Shown one piece after another: positions 12,656 through 24,708 of a stretch of 64,000 nucleotides of DNA. The DNA lies in NCBI RefSeq assembly GCF_947623445.1, contig NC_135246.1, positions 9,779,856 through 9,843,855 on the forward strand. Reading direction: 5' to 3'. The stretch's first letter is position 1. Each line of letters starts with the position of its first letter. The stretch is from Clavelina lepadiformis. Its lineage: Eukaryota; Chordata; Ascidiacea; Aplousobranchia; Clavelinidae. Below the pieces are notes generated by a model, which searched no databases, was not told the DNA's origin, and saw nothing but the letters and a program-made list of their open reading frames with translations. Made by a program: the position numbers and the translations under genes.

Positions 12656-15141
12656 AATTGTAGTGGAAATGTTTCTCGAGAACACAATGACACTATAGAA
12701 ATTTATGACTTGAACCGGTACTTAAAAATCACATACAAAGCCTATACAACAAAAGCAATCGACTAAATCAATTACTATAGTAGTTCCTTTTAACTAACAT
12801 TGGGCAGGAATAGCAGAAAACTGAAGGTGCAAATATGAAATGTACTATACACATCATATACGAGTAAACCATGCTCACGTAGGCATACCATAATCACAAG
12901 TAACAATAACAGTCTTTTAATATTGAATGAAATCATTTAATCAGTTTGTACTCCACAACACCAAAATGAGCTCAGCGTAATAATAAATGAACTCTCCTTT
13001 ATAGCAACTGATGATAGTTGAAAAAGTGAAGAATATGCGCACTTTTAGTATTAACAATAACCAATTTATTGCACTGATTCATTGGTATGATACCAAAAGA
13101 GCCAGTTCGTTGTCATATGAGCTACACATGGCTAACTACACAGTAATTTTGTAAATTGTAAAATTATTCTATTCAATGTACAAGTAATGCAACTTTAAAA
13201 CATAAAATCACTGAAAGCCACTTTTCATGTACAATATTATCGAATATCGACTTACATCATACATATAAAAGTTTATTTACTGTCATAATTATAAGAGCTG
13301 AAAGCATAGAGCTTTAGCAAAAGATCTCACAGTATTCAATTTTTAAATGAAACAACCGCATTGTACACTTGCTACAATAAAGCATTTTTCTAAATCAAAC
13401 CCAATACTCCAATTTATATAGACCTACATGACTTGCAAGTAAAGCTGAGTTTATGATGCAAACAAGCCGGTGACTGCATCCATATACCTAATATCTTCTG
13501 TGTTAACTCTTTTAATTGATTTAGTTATAATTATTATCGTATAGGCATGAGTGCAGTTTGTAAGAAATCATTTGAATGCTAGTGAAATCAAACTAAGATA
13601 AATCTCACTAGTCAATACATGAACCACAGGTCACATACATAGGGAAACAACAACCACATCAACTTTAAAAGTTCTATCATTTATACTTATCATCTATAAG
13701 ATATAATTAGAGATGGCTGCAGATGTTGGAACAATAGAAATTCAACGACAGCTGTCCGAAAAATAAAGCAGAAGAAATTTGCAATCGAGTGGATTCGGGC
13801 AGCTATGCAGCTTCGTACATAAATTGTAAAGTATGAATACTTTAAATATAAAACAGTAGAAAAAAATTGACATAAATTTTAATAGTGTGGATCTTAGCAA
13901 GATTTTAGATTACTAGGCTATTGTAGTATCAACTTGAATTGCTTTAAAAAGTCGAATTAAAAGCAATAGCGCAATATTCTCAAGAAGTCAATAAATTTGC
14001 TGCAAACTAATAGTTTTGGAAAAATTAACCTCTCAGCCTGGAACCTCTTTACTGGAGCAGCACAGATTAATTTTAATTCTTATAATATGTTAGGGGTAAA
14101 ATAACATTGCACCGAGACATATGAATAAACAAAAAATTAATTTTCCAAATAATATTATTTAAATTATTAATTATATTTTTTACTTCATACCAAATTTGCT
14201 GTTCTTTATACACCTTAAAATTGTTTTCTTTAATCAGTAAGTTGATTCAAAGTGAAATGCATGGGCTAATATACTATCATTATGCCGTTTTATTTTTTCT
14301 TTAATATTACCGTAATTGTTTACAATGACATACAAAGCAAGAGAAAGTATGATAAATGTTTCAAAAACTAATTGTGCAAGAACGGTTGAACTAGGAATGA
14401 TTCTTCATGTGGCAACTATTCGACTACTAGACATGGATCTAAAATCAATAAAAAGAGGCAAACAATTCACAATTCCCTTTGGAACTGTTCTCCATACCGC
14501 TAGTTAGCAAACCATTATTAGTACAACTCAGGAATCATTGTACACAAGAAAACGAGTTTACAGTTTAAAACTGCAGCCTTGGAAGAAAAACTTGCAAATT
14601 CTTTGTTGTTTTCTAGAATGGTAAAGCAGTAATTCTCAAAGAAGATTGAAAAAGCATAAACCATGATTTGCATTTTGTCTGTCAAAATTAAACATATACT
14701 GTATCATACAACGCAGAAATCCTACAGTAGTAACTAAAAAGTTGTCGAATGTTAGCATGATGACAATCAACACAAAACCATGTTGAAGAAAATAACAAAA
14801 TTTTGGAGCAAACTGCTGTGAGTTGTTATCAGTAATGCGGAGAACAAATAACATATTTATACAAGAACGAATAACGAGTGAACTTCTTTATTATGCAGAT
14901 AATTGTCATTTATTTGCATTGCAAATAATTGCAAGGGCAATTGGAGCAACTGCATAATAAAAATATTCTCCAGCACGTTAGCTCGATTATTTGTTCTGTT
15001 TGACAAAATTATTCTTTATCAAACAACAAAGATGCTCGTTAATGGAACAGGTTTTGAGCAAAAGGACATTATGCATGACTTCTAGATGCAGTTTTACCAC
15101 AATAGCACAAAGCTTATATAAAAAAAACTATCAAAAAACCT
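12656..15141. other. Intergenic region between zinc-finger and E2F genes
   Basis: AT-rich, with no splice-supported exon on either strand. It must contain the promoter of the zinc-finger gene (near 12656 upward) and the 3' untranslated region of E2F. TTTATT on the plus strand at about 14887-14892 is a candidate AATAAA signal for E2F on the minus strand. Nothing else is recognised. Confidence 0.5.
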
Positions 15142-15957
15142 TCAAGGTAATGAAATGTCAAATAGATCACAAGCACCTTCACTTTCATCAAGATTAAAAC
15201 AATAATCCTGATCGGTTGGCAAAGGTGAGAGACTTAAAAATGGTTCAAATGTATCCGAAAAACCCCAGCCATCAAATATGTCTGCATCTGGTTCCGGTAA
15301 TGAGGGCATTTCTGAGTTGCTGGCAACTTCAATTTCAGGAGACTTTGAAGGTGGTGGCACAGGAAGTGCGACTGCAGGATAAGACGTATCCTTATTTACA
15401 AGTAGAACGTTTATGGGGCCAGCTGAAGAGCGCAAATGGACTTGATACTTCTTCTTTCCATCAACATTTTCAGGTATGGGGACTTCCAACTGGGTTCCAG
15501 ATGGGGCCTGAATAGCCAGCAAAGTTTCACCTCGAAAGCAGCGACAAACATCTTCATGAGTTACATAAGCAAGTCTATTATTATCAACATCATCCGTTAC
15601 ATTTCGTATGCTCTGATGTACCCACATCTTTTGCTTATCCAAGTCTAATTCTCTTTGTTCCAGCTCACTTATCTCTTCACGTAGTTCATTCAACTGAGCT
15701 GTCATATTGGTATCATTAGTATCTGGGCCAGCACCTTTCCATTGTATGCTGTTCTTTGACCGTTTCTCTATCAACCCAATGCCCTCCAGAACATTTGTGA
15801 TATCATATATCCGACGCTTCTGTCGAACAGCAAGCTGATCCGCTGCTACTTTTAAATCCAATACTCCATTCTGTGCATTTTTTAATAGACCAACAAATTT
15901 AGTTGTCAGCAAACCTAAAGATTTTTCATGCCGACTGACTGGATTAGTCTCAGTCAT
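15142..15957 (-). CDS. E2F4/5: E2F4/5-type transcription factor, uninterrupted CDS
   Basis: 271 residues in a single open frame. Domain order is that of E2F4/E2F5. A winged-helix DNA-binding domain covers about residues 7-75, with the family signature [18 protein letters not shown] and [15 protein letters not shown] leucine-zipper/coiled-coil dimerisation segment (about 85-125) contains SIRNVTDDV, followed by a marked box ([28 protein letters not shown]). The C-terminal pocket-protein binding element [17 protein letters not shown] is very close to vertebrate E2F4. There is no N-terminal cyclin A-binding region, which places it with the repressive E2F4/5 group; it should pair with DP and p107/p130-type pocket proteins. 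The ATG at 15957 is chosen because it matches the family start; the frame extends upstream to 16002, but a good acceptor at 15982-15981 suggests an untranslated-leader exon boundary. Vertebrate genes are split into many exons, so the intact frame is notable. Confidence 0.95.
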   Translation of the reverse strand: MTETNPVSRHEKSLGLLTTKFVGLLKNAQNGVLDLKVAADQLAVRQKRRIYDITNVLEGIGLIEKRSKNSIQWKGAGPDTNDTNMTAQLNELREEISELEQRELDLDKQKMWVHQSIRNVTDDVDNNRLAYVTHEDVCRCFRGETLLAIQAPSGTQLEVPIPENVDGKKKYQVHLRSSAGPINVLLVNKDTSYPAVALPVPPPSKSPEIEVASNSEMPSLPEPDADIFDGWGFSDTFEPFLSLSPLPTDQDYCFNLDESEGACDLFDISLP

Positions 15958-16884
15958 TTTTTTAGACTTATGAGACAATTCTGTACAAAACAAAAAATAC
16001 ATTACAATGCCATTAATAATTTATCAACCAAAGACTTTATAGGAAGGTTCCGTTTTAACAGCAAAAGAAGCTCATTTAAACTGCTTTTGCTAATTCTCAA
16101 TGAAATCTGGCTTGCAAGTGATCCAAGCATTTAAAGCTGGCACGTGAAAATTTTTTAACCTTCTGGTCTATAGTTTGCTTACACTTTGCAAAGTATCATA
16201 CAGATATGTACCTGGATTATCATTGGGAAGCTCTTGTTGGATTGGATAGGTATAAAAAGAAGCACAGCTATGCATTCCAAGATTCTGACATTTTAATTTG
16301 AACAGTTTTTGCAGTGCACTGTGTGGGTTCAAGACTTAGTTTACGATAAGTGGATTTACGATTTTCACTCTATCCAGCTACTCCTTAATTTTTGCCGTCT
16401 AAATCTCTTTAATTGATGAATTAGCATTTACATCTTCAATCACACTCACACATGACGGTCTTAGGGCATAAACAAGAATTGCATTGCAAAGACAAACTTT
16501 AATTTCTGATGTTACTGTAACATAGGCCTATTATTTTGTTTATTGGTTTTAATGAGCACTGTATACCATATTTATAGTCAGCATATTCATACGGAAAGTG
16601 ATTATTTCATCGAATTACTGTTGGTCAAGCAGTCTATTGTTAAAGATAGGCGATTAGGTTAGGAGAATTGGCATGCAAAATGTTGATTTTAGCTGTATAG
16701 GGTATAAATGGAGTTAAAATTTTGATTAAAAGGTAATTTTGGGTTACTGTATTTTATAACATTGAAGTTAGGTTTACAAGAAACTGTAAAAAAAGCTTAA
16801 CTTTTTCTCGTGAAATAATGACAGCTTATTCATATTTGTCTTAAGCTACATACATAAATATATCCTTTCAGAGTTACAGTCTGA

Positions 16885-17560
16885 GTGGCAAGATTTTTTC
16901 AATGGCCTATATATAACAATGGAAATTGTCAACCAACTTTGATTGTTTTTTCAAAATGCAAGGTTTCTAAGCATCGGCCATAGTGGAAAGTGTGGCATGC
17001 ACGAGATTCATCAACACCAAACTTTTTTATCTTCATGCCGAATTATAATAAACAAACAAAGAGCTGTTAGTTTGAACGTCAATTTACAGCCTAATAAATA
17101 AACAAAGACTTGAGGCTTCAGTGCATGTCATCACGCTAAAATTTGCATGTTTGCTTGCACAATTTCTTGTTAAAAACAGCCAACTTTTCAGTTGGGGAGC
17201 ATCTGATTGTAAAGATTTAGCTCAGGTGGGTAGCATGAGAATTTCTTTACACAGTAAAGATATAGAAAATAGGTAGCCAAGTTTTCATTTTAAAGAGCTT
17301 AAAATCCAACACATTAGTTTTGTTCGATATGAAGTCACATTACATGACCAGTGCAGTTATGCAATGTGAAATGCATAGGAGTTCACATGGTATTTGTGGT
17401 GCGTGCAATTACTGAAATGTAGTTATTCAGTTTATATTTACTGTTAGTCTATTATTTTAAACTTCGCTTGAAATGCCATGCGAAATTACTTATGTAGTCC
17501 ACTGCAGATACCATGCAAACTTTGACTGTTACCACGCAAACTCTCAGATAATTAGGCTAT
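16885..17560 (+). mobile_element. Truncated copy of the foldback MITE found at 27511
   Basis: The left end (GTGGCAAGATTTTTTCAATG then CCTATATATAACAATGG) matches the left terminal repeat of the complete element at 27511-28180. Further matches follow in the same order, including TTGTTCGATATGA, ATGCATAGGAG and GCAGATACCATGCAAACT. No right terminal repeat is seen, so the right arm is lost or too diverged. The right boundary is approximate. Confidence 0.65.
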
Positions 17561-17739
17561 AGCCTATAACATTTTGTGCCAAACTTCACTATACGGGCAT
17601 AGCCTAGTACCATAAGTCAATGTCATCTGATTGGTATGAAATATATTGGGAATTGGGACCAGTCATCCTAAGACATTACCAGTATCATACCTTTAGTAAG
17701 AACTGCAAATGAGGGAATAAACTTGTATCTAGTATAGAA

Positions 17740-17791
17740 GTGCACAACCAAATGACGTCACAATTTAAGTAGCTGCGGTCAAGTATACAAA
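17740..17791 (+). repeat. 52-bp dispersed repeat (partner at 30580, inverted)
   Basis: The segment beginning GTGCACAACCAAATGACGTC and ending GGTCAAGTATACAAA recurs as the reverse complement at 30580-30631 with four mismatches in 52. The rest of the two neighbourhoods aligns poorly, so this is probably the conserved core of an older interspersed element. Confidence 0.7.
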
Positions 17792-18200
17792 TATATCCTG
17801 TGGTGGTGCACTTATGCACTAGATTCAAAAGTTCATAAGTTTGATATGATATGGAAATCATTAATTAATCATAACTGGTAATCGGTTTCGGCCTGAGGCT
17901 GAGATGGTGAGACCGATTTTGTTCTTAGGTTAATTGCTAGTTGGGACGAATCCTTCTTGTGCAGACTGCAAGGCGCTTTAGCCTCACGAACCATAATCAC
18001 AACAGGGAGGCTAGCAGTCTAGCACTGGTTGCAGTAGCCTGACCATACAAATTGTTATGAACATGTTACCTGGGTGGCCTATTTTTAAATGTCACTCAAG
18101 TCTCAAAAATCATTTAAAAAGTCGTTTCAGGATGTCTGTATGCCTTATATGGCAACCGCATTGAAAAAAAAATATTGATGGCAGAAAAACGTGTGACAAA

Positions 18201-18275
18201 CCATAGATAATACATATACGTATGTAGAGTATTATATACGTTTGTATTATATGTATGTATATGTATTGTCTATGG
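18201..18275. repeat. Long inverted repeat (hairpin)
   Basis: The arm CCATAGATAATACATATACG (continuing to TATGTA) is mirrored by an arm ending GTATATGTATTGTCTATGG. The stem is about 26 bp with only a few mismatches, around a loop of about 25 bp. It is composed mainly of TA and TG alternation. It could be a small transposon remnant or replication-slippage product; no gene is associated. Confidence 0.7.
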
Positions 18276-18668
18276 ATAAACCTAGCTCACACTATTTCTG
18301 CGATTCAAACACAATATACACAGGATGTGTCATTTATCGCACTTTTACTGTGTTAAAAAAAACAGTCTGATAATAAATTTTGGTATCTTAAAGCGAAAAT
18401 ATTTATATGCGTACCTGTGCTTTAGCCAAAAGTTTTCAAAATTCAATAGAAAAAGTTTATCAACTCTGGTTACAAATTTTGCTAACTAACGCACAGAGTA
18501 AAAAAAATTCCCTTCTAATGCGTAATTGGCCACTCTCATCAATTTTCGTTCCATTATTGCATATAAACAATGACGGTTTGATCACACATTTAGTCGAGCG
18601 CTAGAAAATTCCAGTAGCCTACAAATTGGAATTTTTCTAAAAGGAAAGGAAGAAAGGAAACAGTTATA

Positions 18669-18840
18669 TTGTCGGCTCGGTAGCCCTCGGTTCGAAAGCT
18701 GGTCTCGCAATAAATGCAGCCCAGGTTCCGTGTTCGATACCCAGTGGCGCCATGTCGTTGTAATGCTCTTGAGCAAGGCGTCGTCGAAACTTGCTCCTGT
18801 TCAGTGGACCTGGTGGACAGTTCTAAATTCGGACAATACT
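18669..18840 (+). mobile_element. tRNA-derived SINE, copy 1
   Basis: The head resembles a tRNA gene with a B-box-like GTGTTCGATACCC at about 18730-18742 and an A-box-like region upstream. The body (GAGCAAGGCGTC ... ACTTGCTCCTGTTCAG ... AAATTCGGACAA) is shared with the copy at 55690-55880. It is not a functional tRNA because no cloverleaf with an anticodon arm closes properly. The 3' limit is uncertain. Confidence 0.68.
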
Positions 18841-19761
18841 ATAAAAAAAAGCAAAATTTAAAATGTGTGACAATCGGAACTTGCTCAAAGGCTAGCTGGG
18901 TAACCCAAGCTTGAGCGATAAGAAATCATTGTCGGGTAAGTCTTGCAAAGACTTTCCCCAGTTCGAAGATAAACATTATCATATCATTGTAGATAAAAGC
19001 GGAGACTGACTGAGACTGATTCATGTGGGACGCCGATGTTACGGCGTGCGTGTAACCAGTTTTGCTGACCTTGAACGGTGGTGTGATATTAAGACCTTAT
19101 GACAAATAATTCGTTGTTGTATTATTTATGTGAAGTATTAAACAACAACCATATTCGCCATAAAGACCGCGTACACTGGCGGCTATTGTTACAATATGAG
19201 TGAGGTACTATTGAAGATGATAACTTGTTTTGCTTCTGCTTTGATAGTATGAGTTCCCATTTCTCAAACGGCATGACTATGCGGTTAGTTGCCTAATTCT
19301 GTCTATACATATTATTAAATGATAAAGTTCCCATTTTTATTTATAATCAGAAACAAAGGCTTACACCTTTGGACAAAGCTTACTGCATGTTACATTGCGC
19401 ATTCGTAACAAGTGAAAGAGTAAAAGGGTAAAAAGGAAGGATTGCAAACATTACAACCGTATTTATATGGCATACCAGTTCAAGCGAGGTAATTTGTTTG
19501 AACGTCATTAAGGAGAATTTAAGCTTGGTCAGCAATTGAGTCGCAAGATCCCAAAGTAAAATTTCAGCATTTCTAAAACAACCCATGACTTGTGACGTAA
19601 CCGTCACAACCTAAACATGTTGCTAAAGGACACCAATTTTGTTGAAATGTTCATTTACATGTTTATTTCAGCCTTCAATATTTACAATGATAATAATTTC
19701 TTTCGAAATGCATGCTAAACATATGACTTCAACAAAGGTAATCGTAAATCTTGTATTATTG

Positions 19762-22700
19762 TTACACTTTGACAAACATAACACACCAGATGTCATCTTC
19801 TACTGATCTTCCGGCAGCTGCAGTAAAACAATTGTATAAAATGATTAACTTAAATAGGTACTTATAGAGGCCAATATCTTAGCCAATCATAACGTGGAGA
19901 ATTCGGATATTGTTTTGAACGTTAATATTATTATCTATACATCTCTTTGTTTGCAGAATAAAATCGAAGGCGACAGAAACTGTACCGTTTTGATGAAATT
20001 AAGGTTAAAGTTTACGATGAAACTTTACAAAAAACGCTTTTGTAAAAACATAAAACGCTTAGATACGTTGAAGTCGGAAAAAACTAATAACCCACTAGAT
20101 GACTAGAATGTTTTTCTCCAAGGGGTTATAGTTTATAATGAATGCAATCTTATCGCAAATTAAGTATATCGTTATTAGAAGCATTCATATCTGTGAAATT
20201 TATATAACATAATGTTATGGGATAATAATCTATGGTAAAATTTTATAACAAATTTTATTTCAACCTATTATAACCCCTTACCGCTGGAAGCAATGTCTAA
20301 AACTTCCGATCGAATTTGGTTTGTTATTTCAGGAATACTTTCAAACTCGGGCAAATGATACACTCTTTCATTTGTTCCTTTCCCATTTGCTATTGTCTAT
20401 ACGAGAAAGTTAGATTGAAGTTATATAGTGTAGATATCACCCGATAAACCTGCTCATCCTTTCTTGGCAAATGGTTAAAAGTGAAATTAATTTCAGGCTT
20501 ATATGATAATTGTTTATTTTGTAACGACAAGTAATTTAACTTTACTATAATTATATTTTCAAATGACATTTTAAAACTTCATTTTCGAGTCTTTAGTATG
20601 TTATAGGATAAGTTTGTCGACATTAAAAAACAACTTCATGAGTTCGCTGGACTCAGCTTATGGGAATCATTATTGAAAATTTTTGGTATAAGAAGCAAAT
20701 GGTTTTGCAAATAATCTTTAGCCATGCCTGTAGTTGACTAATAACAAGTTCTCCCACACCAACGGCGAATGTTTTGATGCCCAAAGAACGTAAATAATTA
20801 GCACTGTTCGCCAGGAGACTGCTGTCAGAGGCACTGCGTAAATAGAAATGTGATCACAAGTTGACAAGCGTGCAAGAGTACGCTGATTGCTGACCATAGC
20901 GTCACACCATACGAATAAGCATAAAGAAAATGCGTATACTTTGAATACAAAGTTTAGCTTTCATAAAATCTGATTTTATTCCGTTTAAAACTAGTTTACT
21001 CACTTTCCATCTGTGATGAGAATCAACACTTTTGCAGTTGTCGGGTCAGAAAATCGTGGGGAGCTTTTGAAATCAAGAACCGTCTTATTTAACGCATGAG
21101 ATGTATAAGTAGTAAAACCTTGCAGTCTGATTCCCTCCACCGTGTTCTGTGAGGAATAAGACTCAATTAAGATATTTAAAGTTACAGGAAATGCAGTTTA
21201 TAGTTAACAAAGATAATGATATATTTTAGACATAGCCTATACTGTAGTACATGAAATTTTGACCTTTAACAAATAACTGAGAAGACTTACTGCAAATTGC
21301 GCATGGTCTCTGTGTTGCCCAAGATTAATTTCGGTTACAATATAACGTTGTTTGTTTAGATCCCTTAAAATAAAATAATTGCAACATTTTTACAACGCTA
21401 CTTATTGGAAAATCAACGCAAATCAATGCACAAATACTTACAAACGATTGTCATAATGGGAATACTGTACGACACCAATTTGAGTAGAACCATCGGCAAT
21501 ATTGAACTCCCGTGCAAAGCTCCTCACCCAGTGCTTAATCAGTTCAAAATGTACAAACCCGACTGAAAAGGACCCATCAAGCAAAAATATCATGTCAAGA
21601 GTCGTTTTCGAACATTCTACAAAACAAATCTCACCAGCTATTTAATATGACCTATTTAAAAAACTTACAACAATCTTTGGCTTTCAAAGTTTGAACAACA
21701 AATCACACTTTGTCCCAACATAAATGTATACGACGCATCCGGCAACTACAGTATATATCTCGTGGCAATTTTGCAATTTCACTTTGCTAGAAATAACTAA
21801 GTTCATACTTATTCTTGAAGGTTGTACACAGTCTTAAAATTTTCTTTGTACAACATAACAATTTAACGTTACTACGGCCATCAGGAGAAAACCTTTAGTG
21901 TATGAAGCTTCTTTTCCAGATTGAGTTGCTTTTTTTTTCCTGAAACAATATCCGGGGTTGTATGCGATGGGAGGACACGGCTGATTCCCGCTGAGGGAAC
22001 ACGCCTTAAAACAGTTGTCATCATTAAATTAGTTGCTTTTATGTAGACACAAAGATATAAGGTTTTACATTCAACCCACCGCGTTATGCGATATTAGCAT
22101 CAACATATAGGCCTATCTATATACGTACAGTATATAGGCTATGTGATAGTAAAAGTTCTGTGCATGATTTTAACAAAAACGTGCTTAAAGAAAGCGTTAA
22201 GTAATTAACATAGTTATGAACCGTTGACAATTTTGTCTGGAATATTGACAAGTATAGTTGTGTAAGCTGTAATAAGCGACATTTGCATACAAAATTTTCC
22301 TTTATGTCGGTGTTAAAACCAGTAAACTTTTTAGTCGTCGTGATACGCTCACCCAATATGGTTAATACAAGAAACGAGTTCAAAATCGATAGACGGGCTA
22401 AACATTTGACAAGTTATATGCATTTAAAAATTTGACGTAGTCAGTTATATTGATAAGACTGATACACTCAAGTTAAAACACTAAACGATGGTGCACCAAT
22501 GCAAACACAAAAACAAATAGTCTATAGTTTGAACTCGCTTGTGAGAGAATATCACTTGGGCGATGTGCCACCGCAACTGTATCGAAAGCTTCAACAACAG
22601 AACTTTTTAGCTTGCATGACTCGATTTCGCCTGTAGTTTTTACAACACAAAGTTATTAAAAAAGTTCATTGTTACGCTATATGAACGTATATACGGCTTA

Positions 22701-23190
22701 TAGTTTTAACATTTTTATAACGTTTGTATGGTTTTAACGTACTCTACCTGAAAAGGATGATTCATTTTTGTAAGATTTTTCGATTGGATTGTTTTTTTCT
22801 GAAGCTCCAACAAACAACCTTAAAAATTAATAATTAAAGCGAGCATTATAAATCTTACAATCTATTACTTACAGGGAAAGCTATACATATTACGACAAAC
22901 TACTGTAGATACGTGATGTAACAAGTTTTTCTAATTTACAGACAATAAGCGTTGTTAGGTTTAAAAAATGTTTGTTAAAGGTAAGTCGAATGTAAGATAT
23001 TTGTAGAAGAGAATTTGAAATTCTACCGAAAGTGATCTTCTTCGTCGTCAATGTTTAGTTCATAACCAATAAAGGAAGTCGGTGTCTCTGACTCCAGCTT
23101 TAGTGTACCTTCCCTCTCCTTGATATCGAAGCAGTGGAATGTAGAAACAAAAAGTGATGATAGGGAAAGAAATGTAAGAAAAGAAATCAT
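19762..23190 (-). CDS. Secreted single von Willebrand factor A domain protein
   Basis: Nine exons on the minus strand: 23190-23027 (ATG), 22818-22748, 22630-22556, 21616-21442, 21363-21291, 21146-21004, 20833-20728, 20396-20282 and 19817-19762 (TAA). All phases agree, giving 325 residues. A signal peptide is clear (MISFLTFLSLSSLFVSTFHC). A linker of about 100 residues follows, then one vWA domain at about 104-300. Its metal-binding MIDAS parts are all present: DGSFS (DxSxS), the threonine in LQGFTTYTSH, and ITDG. The strand GIKTFAVGVGE and the helix region VYHLPEFESIPEI match matrilin/collagen-type vWA domains, so adhesion or matrix binding is likely. No membrane anchor is seen. The intron after 20728 uses a GC donor (CAG followed by GCATGG). 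A possible extra cysteine-rich exon lies at 22004-21893. No specific orthologue is named. Confidence 0.88.
21893..22004 (-). other. Possible alternative cysteine-rich exon in the vWA gene
   Basis: A GC-rich island inside an AT-rich intron. Read from an acceptor at 22006-22005 it encodes ACSLSGNQPCPPIAYNPGYC and further residues, ending at a donor at 21892 in phase 1, which joins in frame to the vWA exon at 21616. The weakness is at the 5' side: the annotated upstream exon ends in phase 1 and this exon needs phase 0, so a different upstream donor (within the open extension after 22556) would be required. All three frames are open over this length, so coding potential is not proven. Confidence 0.3.
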
Positions 23191-24708
23191 TGTTTTTCGA
23201 GAAATGTACTAAAACAAACGCATTCGTTTACCGACAAATCTGCCATACATGTAGGGTGGGTTTATGACCTTGTAAAAGTCTGAAGTTCAAATCTTGTTAA
23301 ATATCTCGTTGAGAATAGGCTACAATTGACTCGACAAATATAATTAACTACGTCTATTGTATGGTTAACTTAGTAGAAGAGAAACCCATCTGCTTTAAAC
23401 TTCGAGAATGCAACTCCACCATTAGTGAGAAACTTCCCTTTCGTTATAGTAGGCTACTGTGAACGCTTAAAGCCACATTATTACACAAACAAATCTTTTT
23501 TTCTCACAAAAGTAAGGCTTTATGCTTGTGTATTTTTCGGAATTGGTGACTTTTATGTAAGTGATTAAAACTACTTGGTTTTGTTGAAAGCTTTACGGTA
23601 AAAACAAATCTGTTGTTCATTTAAATGAAACCAACTAATATGGCCTCTGCTCAGAGAAATTGGTTTTTAAAACAAGTTTATATCTAAAAAATTAAGACAC
23701 TTCTACTATAAAACCTGTGCCCTAAATTTAGTAAAAACGACTTTTATAAAATATTGCAGGAAATGTGTTTAAAAGTTTAGCGTATAATTTCGACTAAAAG
23801 GTGCTAATATTTACTCCAAGCCAATTACGCCTATGCATTCAAACGAAAACAATTTCTCTACTTCTGACATTTTCGCGTAGCCGTAAATGCTATACTAACT
23901 GGTATGTCGCGGTAGTTACACGTATGAGTTTACTAAGGCCTACTTGCCCGATGTTTTTTACTTGCTGTGAAGATGTTCGTGAAAAAAATAGAATAAATCG
24001 TGTCATACGCTGCTTACAGCAAATAGAGCCAATTGGTTGTCAATTAATTATGTTTAGTTTCATTATAAACCGGAAAAAATTAGACACGAAACTTGGCACT
24101 TTGATAGCGAAGTTAATTAAGGCGCAGTATCTCAAAACATGTGGTATTATTAGATTCGCTTTTTAATTAGATCTACACTAAATAGTCCAACGATGGAAGT
24201 TTAGTTTGACCGGTTGTTGTTTCGAAAATAAAACTCACGATCCAATAGCTTGGAGAAGTTTTTTGACTGAATTCATTCCGATGGTAATAGGAAGCTCTTT
24301 TCTGTCTTCCAATTCCAATGTGTATTCATTGAATAATTTCATTAATCTTGCCAGTTGTAAACTAAAAAGCGATGGTAGATTAACTTCCAGCTAATCTACA
24401 AATGTGACTCAAAACTCAAGTATAATCGGTCTACGCTTTGGGTTTGTTCCACTATACAGTTTTGTCACAATTTATTTGAAAAAAGAGAGGTGATTGGCTC
24501 TCGCACATTTCGTGATTGAACAGTTTTCAAAAAACATATTAAAAAAGGTAAAAAATGCATCAAAAGAAAATGCCAGGTTGCTAAGGACAGAATCCAGAAA
24601 AAAATGTTATGGCAAACCAAGCTGGGGGGGGGGGGGATATTTACTTAAAAAATAGACCTGCCAGAATAACAAAATTCCAGGAAATGGAAAGTAAACTGTA
24701 CGTATAAT
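23191..24708. other. Intergenic region between vWA and zinc-finger genes
   Basis: No gene is supported. The open frame at 23801-24166 (+) has no partner exons or recognisable motif. A run of 13 G lies at 24624-24636 just beyond the 3' end of the zinc-finger gene. The promoter of the vWA gene should lie just above 23190. Confidence 0.5.
24624..24636 (+). repeat. G13 homopolymer
   Basis: Thirteen consecutive G on the plus strand, in an otherwise AT-rich 3' flank. Its length is prone to sequencing and replication slippage. Confidence 0.9.

Larger units (their letters stand above)
15958..19761. other. Repeat-rich intergenic region
   Basis: No exon is supported. The upstream side of E2F lies at the left. 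The rest holds the dispersed sequences described separately: a truncated foldback element from 16885, a 52-bp dispersed repeat at 17740, a long hairpin at 18201 and a tRNA-derived SINE at 18669. Confidence 0.55.
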
